Below, piece after piece: positions 1 to 9,980 of a DNA stretch of 64,000 nucleotides (position 1 is its first letter; each line of letters opens with the position of its first letter). A program made the position numbers and the translations under genes. The DNA lies in assembly GCA_033065855.1 (NCBI GenBank), contig JAVXUO010003225.1, positions 310,001 through 374,000 on the forward strand, in the 5' to 3' direction. The notes under the pieces were generated by a model. It was not told the origin of the DNA and ran no database searches. It was given only the letters and a program-made list of their open reading frames with translations. This DNA comes from Escallonia rubra (Eukaryota > Streptophyta > Magnoliopsida > Escalloniales > Escalloniaceae).

Positions 1-1320
1 TCTACCTAGCACATTGCCTATGCACCCTCCCAACATAGCACTCGCAAGCTCGTCAAGCCTCGCGCCCATGCGCTCTTCAAGCACAGCGCCCGGGCGCTCG
101 ACTGCAATGCCCGTGCATGCCGTAAGCCACCCGTGAAGATTTGAAGATCTAGGCGTACGTTTTTGCTCAATTTTGGTGGATATCACCCTTTTATATATTT
201 AAGTTTTCCTGTAAAATTTGAAGTCATTCCGAATTGTATTTATCTAAAAGAGGGCACTATGACTCCTCGCATATAGGAACGTCTATTAATGTCACTTAAG
301 ATTTTTCTCTTAGTAATACTATATAGGAGGTCATGTAGCCTTACGCCAGACACCCATACCCGAGAGTCCATTGGTTTGTTTTAGCTTGCCTGCTAAATTG
401 CACATTGTGGCTGCAAACAAAGCCTTTAGTAAGTTGTAATGATGCTATTAAAGTTATGAGAATATTTGGGACCATTTTGCCCTTGTGTTGAATTTTACTC
501 CTTGTGCACTGTTTTATGCAATGTTGATGCATTGTTTGCTATAAACTGTTGGAATTGGTTGGCAGACTCTTCTTGCAAGCGGCAAGTCGAGTGCCACACA
601 CGATTTTCTTTGTGCCATCAAGGGCAACCGTGTGTCACGGGGGCACGTGACGAGGAGACGACGCTTGGGCGCGGTGACTAGTATTGCGGAGTCGGGCGTT
701 CTGCCGATGGCATGTGACGCATACACGACACTCGGGCGCGACGACTGGTATCGCGGAGTCGGGCGTCATGCCAGATTGAGATACCAACGGTCCAAATGTG
801 AGCAGCCGGATCAAGGCAGCCAAATCTGATTGCCAAATGGGGGCGGGTAGTCAGAGGGGGCAGCCATATTGGGATAACAGATGTCAAAATTTGCATAGTC
901 AGGATGATATAACAACATAGTTAATGAGACAAATCAATCTCCAGTTTATAACTTTATTTCACACATATTTTTTGTACCTTATTTGTCACTAAACCAGTGT
1001 TGATGCGAAGTACTAAAAACTGTTTAGTAGATTTAGCAACTCCTAAGAAAAAAAATTCTTATGTACCAAAAAAAAACACCTTAATTATTATTCTAGGAAA
1101 TTTCTATAGTGACATAAACCCACTCCCCCTCTTACGGGGGTGACTTTAGACCTTTAGCGCCATGTACTCGGCATAAGTACTAGGTTCGGGAAAATAATAC
1201 TGCCCAATTTTTACATATATTTACAGAATTTAATAAATCATAATGCCAATTGGTACTGGAATATTATTGTGTGGATATTCACATCCATGAAACTTTCCTT
1301 ATACAGAGATGATAAATTAC
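1..1320. other. Upstream intergenic DNA, repeat-like, no gene seen
   Basis: No reading frame here resembles a protein family. The first 130 bases and bases 600-860 are GC-rich, unlike the AT-rich flanks, and hold a short tandem duplication (separate entry). The texture suggests transposon-derived DNA, but no LTR, terminal inverted repeat or domain could be recognised. Confidence 0.4.
644..775. repeat. Two-copy tandem repeat, period about 67 bp
   Basis: The segment from 644 (cacgtgacga...) to about 705 is repeated from 711 (catgtgacgc...) to about 772. Both copies share the blocks gggcgcg, gactggtat/gactagtat, gcggagtcgggcgt and an end in tgcc, with scattered substitutions. The short open frames across it are a by-product of GC-rich repeat sequence. 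Confidence 0.6.
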
Positions 1321-1328
1321 TATATAAA
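1321..1328 (+). promoter_or_regulatory. Possible TATA box for the proximal-most upstream TPS first exon
   Basis: TATATAAA lies about 100 bases upstream of the first leader-exon copy that ends at the donor at 1482/1483. Spacing fits a plant core promoter if transcription starts near 1350-1360. This is positional inference; no transcript start was observed. Confidence 0.35.
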
Positions 1329-1359
1329 TCTGTACTATTACTTGTACAGCCAAAAACCC

Positions 1360-1482
1360 TAGAATTGTATGGCTTGGCGGTGTAAACCGACGATTAAAAC
1401 CCTAAGTTCATCTGAATTCGGCGCTCATGATCGAGCTTGCGCACGGAAAGACTGAGAACTTTTTGTTGATTGAAGCACAGAG
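1360..1482 (+). other. Predicted noncoding first exon A of the TPS gene, with a short upstream ORF
   Basis: The sequence gaagcacagag is followed by a donor GT at 1483 (gttagt), and an acceptor tgtgcag ends at 2232, leaving an 82-base leader before the TPS start codon. Class II TPS genes commonly carry a leader intron. An ATG at 1427 opens a small frame reading MIELAHGKTENFLLIEAQR. After splicing to 2233 the AG|A codon is followed at once by TAG, so this upstream ORF closes exactly across the junction. The 5' exon end is not visible in the sequence. Confidence 0.45.
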
Positions 1483-2232
1483 GTTAGTCTCAAACTTTGA
1501 TTTCTTACTCTGTTTTGTCTCCCTGCTAATTGAAACTGTGTTAAATTAAGGATTTTTCTCTAATGGGCTGTTGTTCTTTTAGTATTTTATGATCTGGGTA
1601 TAACTTGGATCAGTTTTTATTTATTTATTATGTTTTGTCTGCCTGCTATATAAAAAGTGTCAAATTAGGCTTTTTCTGTCATGGGTTGTTGTGTTCTCAA
1701 TTGTTTGTGATCTGTGCGTTGTTTGAATCAGTTGTTAAACAGTTGTGTTTGTCTTTGACTGATGTTACGTTTTTAAGATCTTTTCCCCGGTAAATTAATT
1801 TCTCTGTCTAATTTGGGTTTTTAGTTCGCTGATTGTTGATATGAAACGAGTTTTATATATGGTTCTTTAGGGATTAGGATTGCTTGTAGAGAAAATTTTG
1901 TTTGGTTGTATCAAATAGCAGTACAAACCCTATATTCATCACAATTTGACACGTGGGATTTGAGCTTCGACGAAGACTGAGAATGTTTGTTGATTGAAGG
2001 TCAAGGTTAGTCTTGGACCGTAATTTCTTTTATTAGTTTTTTGTTCCTCAATTAGGGATTTCCAGTTATGGATTGTTGTTTCCCTAGTTATTATTGATCT
2101 GGATCATTTTGGTTCAGTCGTTTCTGGAGTTGATTATATGATCCTTCACTCTCGTACGGTTCTTCCATCTGCATCCATGACAAGTTTTTAGTTATTTGGT
2201 TCTTCATTGAATGTGTTGCAACTTTTGTGCAG
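1483..2232 (+). repeat. Leader intron of the TPS gene built from repeated ~120-bp units
   Basis: Three similar segments (about 1490-1612, 1613-1732 and 2008-2115) share in order a tgttttgtctcc/gcctgct-like block, aaattaggnttttc, atgggntgttgtt, a tgatctg block and a final tggatcag/gaatcag/ggttcag. The third follows duplicate exon B, so the ancestral exon-plus-intron start was duplicated along with an internal intron unit. T-rich tracts and gatctg motifs are typical of plant leader introns, some of which raise expression; that role is not shown here. Confidence 0.5.
1921..2005 (+). other. Duplicate first exon B of the TPS gene (alternative leader), with G-box
   Basis: This segment resembles exon A: both carry aaaccctA, a ttcatc block, gactgagaa, ttgttgattgaag and then a donor aggttagtct (GT at 2006 here, 1483 in exon A). 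The copies are about 523 bases apart. CACGTG (G-box) is at 1950-1955. An ATG at 1983 gives only a four-codon upstream ORF (MFVD, stop), unlike the 19-residue one in exon A. It could be a true alternative first exon or a passive duplicate inside the leader intron. Confidence 0.4.
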
Positions 2233-2314
2233 ATAGTCCGAGTTTAGCCATTAGGGGTGGCGTGGAGTTCTTGAAAGAGACTTTTGGAGAAAAATAGGAT
2301 AAACTGAAGCAAAG

Positions 2315-5300
2315 ATGATCTCAAGATCGTATACCAATCTTTTAGAATTGGCATCTGGGAATTTCCCGGTAATGGGTCGGGAGCGAGAAAGGAGGCGGCT
2401 TCCGAGGGTAATGACAGTCCCAGGAAGTATTTCTGAGTTTGACGATGACCAGGCTTATAGTGTTTCATCTGATAACCCTTCTTCACTTGCTTCAGATAGA
2501 ATGATCATTGTGGCAAATCAGTTACCCTTAAAAGCAAAGCGAAGACCAGATAATAAAGGATGGACCTTCAGTTGGGATGAGGACTCATTGCTTTTGCGAG
2601 TTAAGGATGGTTTCCCCGAAGACATGGAAGTGCTGTTTGTTGGGTCTCTGAGTGTCGATGTCGATCCCATTGAACAGGATGATGTCGCCCAGCTTTTGTT
2701 GGACAGATATAAATGTGTACCTACGTTCCTTCCACCTAATCTCTTGGAAAAATTCTATGATGGCTTCTGCAAGAAGCAGCTATGGCCACTTTTTCACTAT
2801 ATGCTGCCATATTCTGTTGATCATGGTGGGCGATTTGATCGCTCGATGTGGGAAGCATATGTGACGGTCAATAAGTTGTTTTCCCAGAAAGTGATTGAGG
2901 TGCTGAATCCGGATGATGATTTTGTCTGGATTCATGACTATCACTTGATGGTGTTGCCCACCTTCTTGAGAAGGCGCTTCATCCGTTTGAGGATGGGGTT
3001 TTTCCTTCACAGCCCTTTCCCATCTTCTGAGATTTACAGGTCACTTCCTGTTCGAGAGGAAATCCTCAGGGCTCTGCTTAATTCTGACCTTATTGGTTTC
3101 CACACTTTTGATTATGCTCGACATTTCCTTTCTTGTTGCAGTCGAATGTTAGGTTTGGAATATCAGTCTAAGAGGGGTTATATAGGGTTGGACTATTTTG
3201 GGAGGACTATTGGCATAAAGATCATGCCCGTTGGGATTCACTTGGGCCATATTGAGTCAGTGATGAAACTTGCAGATAAGGAGTTGAAGGTTGACGAGCT
3301 GAAGAAACAATTTGAAGGGAAAACTGTGTTGCTTGGAGTTGATGACATGGATGTTTTTAAAGGTATCAACTTGAAACTTTTAGCAATGGAGCATATGCTC
3401 AAGGTGCACCCAATGTGGCAAGGAAAGGCTGTGCTGATCCAGATTGCAAATCCTGCAAGAGGAAAAGGGATAGATCTGGAGGAGATACAGGCTGAAATAC
3501 AGGAAAGCTGTCGTAGAATTAATGAGAATTTCGGGAAGCCTGGGTATGAACCGATAGTTTTTATTGACAGGCCTTTGTCAGTTAGTGAAAGGATGGCCTA
3601 TTATAGCATTGCGGAGTGTGTCGTTGTCACACCGGTCAGGGATGGGATGAACCTGACTCCATATGAATATGTTGCTTGCAGACAGGGAATACCTGGTGCG
3701 GAAACAGATTCAAATCCAAGTGGGCCCAAGAAGAGCATGATAATTGTATCCGAATTTATTGGGTGTTCGCCTTCCTTGACTGGGGCAATACGTGTCAACC
3801 CGTGGAATGTTGAAGCAACTGCAGAGTCAATGAATGAGGCTATGTCAATGTCTGATTCAGATCAACAATTGCGACATGAGAAACATTACCGCTATGTTAG
3901 CACCCATGATGTCGCTTACTGGTCGCGGAGCTTCTTACAAGATATGGAGAGGACCTGTGCGGACCATTTCAGGAAACGATCTTGGGGAATTGGTTTGGGC
4001 TTCGGTTTCAGGGTTGTGGCACTAGATCCTAATTTTAGAAAGCTCTCAATAGATGATATTGTGTCAGCTTACATTAGGGCAAAGAGTAGGGCCATACTGT
4101 TGGACTACGATGGGACTATGATGCCTCAAAACAACATTATCAAGACACCAGATTCAGATGTTATTGCAATTTTAAACAGACTTTGTGGGGATAAAAAGAA
4201 CAGGGTCTTCATTGTCAGCGGAAGAGGGAGGAATAGCTTAAGCAAGTGGTTTTCTCCTTGCAGGAACCTTGGAATTGCAGCAGAACACGGCTACTTCTTC
4301 AGGTGTGTTTTTGTCATTCTATCTCCGCTAGAGTTGCAAATTTTATCAACTTGTTTATTTTACAAACATGCAAAAATGTTTTACTTGCTATGCATCGGGA
4401 CATTACTAACATCTAACATTATTTGGTGAAATAATGTTTTGAGTGTGTTGGCTAAGTAGCAATATCGATGATGGGATAATAAGCGCGGGCAGCTTTGGAG
4501 GAACCCTCAATGTAGTGGAGCTTGAGTTCTGCCATAGAACATTTTTAACTTTTTAAGTTTCCTTATCATCTGCTCTTTGAGACTAGGAGTACATCTTATG
4601 TAGATTTGCATTCTCCTGCTGAAATGTGGATTGGTCTTCTAATAAACTGGTTCTTTAGTTAAAAGAGACGGGCTTCTGGGTTTGAGGATAAATAGTGAAC
4701 ACGGGCCTAAGAGAAGATCAAATCAGGGCTGTCTTTAAACCTGGTAGTCAGATCCCACAAAAATTAATGAAGATGCTTGGTCATCGTCTTCAGTTGCTAG
4801 AGTTGCTTTCAGTGAAATCTAGGGTTGGAAAAGAGAATGATGTGGTTATTGGTGAGGGCGGGATATTCCAGTGACAAGTTTATAGGAGCAAAGACCAGTC
4901 GACCGTACAGCTTGAGATGGGGGTTCAAGCGCAACTCTGATGGTTATGGTAGGATGCCAAGGCTACCGATTACAGAGTCGAAGGTCTAAGGTGGTGATCT
5001 AGAGTGGTCCATCTGAATTGTTTCCATGGGGAAGAGAAATGATGGGAGTGATGGGACTGTAGAGTGGGGAAAGCACAGAAACGTAATATTATGTTCATGA
5101 TTGTCAGGAAAAAAAGAAAAAAAAATAGTACAGTGTATCAAGAAAGAAATGCCCAAATGTCTTTCGTACTGATTGATATGGAACCAGAGTGCGTTCTAAT
5201 TGAGAATGGGGGAATAGAAGCTTGTCTGTGGCACATAAGAAAGAAGTGTCGATAAAGAAAGAGTTGTTTCACGCTTGCAGGATCCACAATGCAAAGGCCA

Positions 5301-6946
5301 TAAGAACAAAGCTTCACTTGATAATACTTTAACTCGATTTGATTTGTGGGGATTGCGGCAATATGAATAGGAAAAGTGAAAGTTGGCAAAACACTGTCAT
5401 TATAAGTAAAAATCCCAAACTGCTAATTACGTTAAATTCCCAATACCTGTAGCGTCTACTCCAATTCCTCTAGGCCTCTGTACCTCATAACCATCATAAT
5501 CTTTTAAAAGTGTAATGAGATCACAAGGACTTCTTTTTCAGATACTTATCTTGATTTGCCACATGTAGGGGTGTATAAATTGCACATGTTGCTTCGATTG
5601 TTTTGCATATGGGTACTATCCTACCTGCAAGCACTGTAGTAGGAAATAAGCTTCAGTGCTGCTGGTGTATTATCTGCTATCGCAGGTTTAATTGCCCGGA
5701 AAATTGTCATTTCGAACCTGAGCTCTATTTTCTTGAAGAGCAGCTAACACCTACATGCTCCGCTTGTTTGATATGGGTGTTGCCTAAAGGTCCATTTGCC
5801 TAGTTGTTGCTTCAGTTACCTTAATTATCTAACAATGTCATTTTATTTACTCTCAGGTCGTCACAAGATGAAGAATGGGAAATCTGCGGTCAGAGTTCTG
5901 ATTTTGGATGGATGCAAATGACTAAGCCTGTGATGAATCTATATACTGAGGCGACGGATGGTTCTTCCATCGAACTTAAGGAAAGTGCATTAGTCTGGCA
6001 ATACCGGGATGCAGACCAAGGCTTTGGTTCTGCTCAGGCCAAGGAGTTGTTAGATCATCTGGAGAGTGTTTTAGCAAATGAGCCTGTTGCTGTCAAGAGT
6101 GGTCAGTTCATTGTGGAAGTCAAGCCGCAGGCATGTTATTTCATATCTGTTTTACAAACTCTAATGTTGTATTACACTTTGCTGTTTATGGTCATGCTAT
6201 CATTCTGGACATAATGAGTGTAATGCAGTTGCTTGGCTTGATTTCACTGAAGGTAATATATTTCAATATTGTCCCTCATCAATTTGAAAGGATAGGTTAG
6301 CATTATTTTTTTCTGTGGGCATCTTCTGTTTATAAATTTTCTTGAATTCCAGAGTATTCATTGGTCGTTGCTGTTTCTTTAATGTCCAAAATTATTAAGG
6401 TTACTTTCAGAATCTTAGTTTAATTGCTATTCCTAACTGTTTTGCAAAGTTTATATATGCAGATTTTAGATTCTTCACTCCTATACTTGTTTGCCTATAA
6501 TTTCGTTGTTTGCTCTGCTTTGGCTTAGTGACCTTGCTGGCACAAGTTGCTTTTTCTTTATGGACCTTACCACTACTTGGTTTTTCGTTCAACTAACTGT
6601 ATTGAAAATAGATTTGAAATGTTTTTCTGCTTGTGTGTTTCAGGGTGTCAGTAAAGGCCTAGTTGCAGAAAAAATCTTCACGTCAATGGCTGGGAGTGGG
6701 AATCAGGCTGACTTCGTGCTTTGTATCGGTGATGACAGATCTGATGAGGACATGTTTGAGATCATTGGGAAAGCAGTTTCAAAAAATATCCTTTCTGCCA
6801 ACACTGCAGTGTTTGCCTGTACAGTTGGACAAAAGCCGAGTAAAGCGAAATATTATCTGGATGACACAGCGGAAGTGATGACAATGCTTGAATCTTTGGC
6901 TGAAGCTACTGATTCTCCAGCCTCCTCTGATGATGAAACTGATTAG
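2315..6946 (+). CDS. TPS7: Class II trehalose-phosphate synthase/phosphatase-like protein, TPS7 type
   Basis: Three exons: 2315-4302, 5857-6130 and 6644-6946, giving 854 residues, close to the roughly 850 usual for plant class II TPS. The N-terminus MISRSYTNLLELASGNFP and the run RVMTVPGSISEFDDDQAYSVSSDNPSS are the TPS7 signature. Residues about 65-545 form the GT20 synthase-like domain (WIHDYHLMVLP, GFFLHSPFPSSE, RDGMNLTPYEY). Residues about 590-825 form a HAD phosphatase-like domain with motif I LDYDGT, motif II IVSGRGR and motif III CIGDDRSDEDMF. Class II plant TPS proteins are thought to act mainly in sugar and trehalose-6-phosphate signalling, not bulk trehalose synthesis; activity cannot be judged here. 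Intron 1 (4303-5856) is GT-AG and splits an Arg codon; intron 2 (6131-6643) has a GC donor. The tail is Ser/Asp/Glu-rich. The 82-base leader exon has no upstream ATG. Reading through intron 1 would give a truncated 704-residue product, so that is not the annotated protein. Confidence 0.95.
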
Positions 6947-7864
6947 CTACCCTTGAAATCTTCGTCAGGTTTTATGTTTTATTAGATTAGGAGCTTAGGT
7001 TTAAGTCGACGTAGTCTTGGTTTTTATCTCTATTCTATAGTATTTTTGCTGTATAACACAGTTCCTGACGAGGACAGAAGCGAGTATTTTGTCACATTTC
7101 TGTTCAAGAAAATTAGAAGAGAGAGTGCCTTGATATGATGGAAGTGGAGGCTTGTATGTGTAGAAGTCATACTTATTGGTTAGATAGGTTTGAACTCAAA
7201 TGGAGAAGTCAAACCTGAAGCTGGATGTTCACTGTCTTGAATGTAGCCAAATTTGGAAGCAGGTCATATGTGCGTCCTTGGAGAAGAAGAGTAACCTTAA
7301 GAAGACATTGTCCCAACCTGCAGCAAACAAGTAAGTAAAAGATATCCATGTGATGGATCCATGGTGTCATTTGATGTGTACAGGCCAGATGAAATTGGTG
7401 GCTAATAGCTGGTATGGCCCTGCTCATTTTTGTTTGTCCTTGCAAAAATAATGTCCATATCATTGTCTTTAACCTCGTCTTCTGTCTTTTTTTCGATTAA
7501 ATTCATTGTTTGATCTGTAAACGTAGAATCTGTAATTATTCGCAATGAATCTCAAGTAGTACTGCCCTTTTTTCTGAATAAAAACCTGTGGATACTCTTG
7601 CTGATTGTGACGACCTCTTAAAACGACCTGTACATTTGACAAGCCATTATCTAGTAGGCATGATTTACAATGAATGATGAAAGGTACGCGAGTAGCTGAC
7701 TTCTCCGACTTCAAACTTTTTCTCTGAGCACAACTACACCAGCTAATGACATTGCCAACTTCACACGGCGCCCTCCATGGCAACTAGCCGCCATCTCCGA
7801 CGCCCCCTACCGACATCTTTGAACTGAGTGAAGACGAAGCTGAAGGAGATCTACTCCAATGACA
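6947..7864. other. TPS 3' untranslated region and short intergenic stretch
   Basis: After the TAG of the TPS gene the sequence is T-rich and AT-rich as expected of a plant 3' UTR for about 200 bases. Short open frames on the minus strand (7209-7783) resemble no family. Nothing else is recognised up to the Helitron at 7865. Confidence 0.5.
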
Positions 7865-8134
7865 TCTATACTATATATATTTGGATTTGGTTGGCTTTTT
7901 CTATTCCTTCTAAATTTTAAATCCTATTTTCTTGAATTCTTACAATTTTAAAATAGAGTTTAATAGGTAATAAATTTTGATCGGTTACAAAATAACTTCT
8001 AACTCCATGAACTCTAATTATCTAGTCCCATGACCTCCATTCTTCTATTTTTATAATTAATTAATACAATTTCCGAGCATAGTATGATATTTTAACTAAC
8101 ACCCTTCCTGTGCATAGTACGGGATTTTAGCTAG
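7865..8134 (+). mobile_element. Short non-autonomous Helitron (about 270 bp)
   Basis: The element starts TCTATACTATATATAT, a typical plant Helitron 5' end, directly after an A at 7864. It ends with a hairpin (cctgtgcatagtacggg) then attttag and CTAG at 8131-8134, followed by a T. This matches the Helitron rules: 5' TC, 3' hairpin, CTRR, insertion between A and T, no target duplication. A second, more mutated hairpin-plus-CTAA end lies just inside at about 8072-8099. No helicase gene is present, so it depended on another element. Confidence 0.75.
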
Positions 8135-8249
8135 TTCTAAGAAACACAAGAACGGCCACCAGGAATCACAGCAGGATGAAGCAACAGTTAGACTTCAGAA
8201 ACTTGATAACCCTCAAATCCCTTATGGAACACCATCCAATACAACCCCC

Positions 8250-9290
8250 ATGATCAATACCAAGACAAAATCCCACAGAGAAGCAATGTCTTCTTTCTCA
8301 AATACCTCAACAATATCATTCGATCCCAGAGTAATAGATCTAACTTCTGAAGACGAAAGCGAAGAAGAAGAACTCATGGACGAAGACGAAATTGCTAATC
8401 CAAACATTCCTAACATCAACCTTTCACATAGTTTGATCAAGAGAATTAGGAAACCTTGGAGAAATAGTCTCATAATTAAACTATTGGGGAAATCTATTGG
8501 ATTCAGGGCTCTTACTAGACGTCTCAAGAACTTATGGAGCCTCCAAGGAGACTTTGAAATGATTGATCTCACTGAAGATTACCACTGTCACAAATGGAGG
8601 CCCTTGGATCATTCTGAACGACTATTGGACAGTGCGCAAATGGGAATCAAACTTGAAGCCGTCGGAAGCCACATAAATCAAAACGGCACTATGGTTGAGA
8701 TTCCCTGAATTACCGATGGAGTACTATGAGGAAAAAGCTCTGTTCCGCATAAGGGAACAAATTGGGAAGCCATTGAAGATTGATATAAATACAGCGACAT
8801 CGACGAGGGGAAAATACACTCGGATTTGTGTTGAAATCGATCTCGCTAAACCTCTAATTCCCGCATTTACGTTAAGAAAAAGAAAGTAAAGAATTGAGTA
8901 TGAATATATTAATAATCTGTGCTTTGTTTTTGGCAGGATTGGACACCGGAAAGATTGATATTGAGAAAAATCGGGCGTAAAATCAAATTCCAGTTCACTA
9001 GAGAAGACGACAGAGGGAACCTACAACGGTCATCAAACCAACGGTCAGAAGGTACAAATGTCAGAAAAGTCAAAATGTTCAATAAACTTGGGACATAATT
9101 CTTTGAATGAAGAAGGTTATGATTTGTGGATGATTGCAAAAAGGAAGGGTAGAAAAATTTTAGCCTTTAAGGCCCAAGGAAATAGCAGCCCAACAAACAT
9201 ATTTAGTCATTTGATGGACGAGACCATTGAAGCATACCGTCTCAAGAGAAAAGAGAGAAAGGAAACTCCAAAATCCAAGGACTGAAAACA
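8250..9290 (+). pseudogene. LINE ORF1 remnant (DUF4283-type nucleic-acid-binding protein)
   Basis: Frame pieces at 8250-8708, 8695-8889 and 9058-9285 make up the remnant. The first has an acidic N-terminus, then the DUF4283 hallmark KPWRNSLIIKLLGKSIGFRA and LKNLWSLQGDFEMIDL. The second, in another frame, holds LPMEYYEEKAL, IGKPLKIDINTAT, RGKYTRICVEIDLAKPLIP, which is the conserved end of this domain. Part of the middle of the domain is missing between the two, as well as a frame change. In intact elements this protein binds the element RNA. Confidence 0.75.
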
Positions 9291-9980
9291 AAGTGAAAAT
9301 GCTAGGGCCCAGCCAATTGGGATAGGTAGAAGCCTTGAGCTGAAAGAGCAGTGTACACCAATATCTTAAGATCTAAGTGCATCCATTCATGAGCAGGAGT
9401 CCCCCAGACCTTAGCTGAAAGACCCATAAACGAGAAATTTTGGTCCAACAATCTTTGAACGGAAGAGATGGACATTGAAGATAATCTGACGGTGGAAAAG
9501 AGTGTTGACGGGGAAACCCTATCTGAGGGCCAATACAAGAAGGATAAATACCCTAGAGGTAAAAAAGCTACCATAAGCCATCAACCAGTGCCTACCACAC
9601 CCTTAACGACGGGCGACAGTGCAACCACCACACCATTATCAAACCAACCCACCCTGATCCATACTTTCCACCTATACCTAACAATCATATCTGGCAAGAA
9701 AACCCCCTGAACCCCCTATGAATAGAAACTTGGCCGACTAAAATGCACAACCTACTCAAGTCAACAATATGCCAATTGATCAATGTCATGACGAGGAGCA
9801 TTCAGAAGTTCAACATCTTATGGTCGAACGAGGAGGTAAGAATGAAGATACAAACAATAGAGACAATGGAAGAAGAACCGATACTTAACAGAGTGACCTA
9901 GCACTCGTAAGAAGCCAGGTACAAGAGGAAACTCGGCTAAAGGATGTTTTACAGTTACCTGACGGTATCTCTTATCTGAT

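Noticed and set aside
2315..4429. 704-residue continuous reading of the TPS gene as the full protein
   Set aside because: It runs into intron 1 and loses the end of the phosphatase-like domain. Splicing to 5857 and 6644 restores the family length.
6131..6140. GT donor at GCAT|GTTATT instead of the GC donor
   Set aside because: It adds four bases to exon 2 and breaks the frame into GVSKG, which the family alignment requires.
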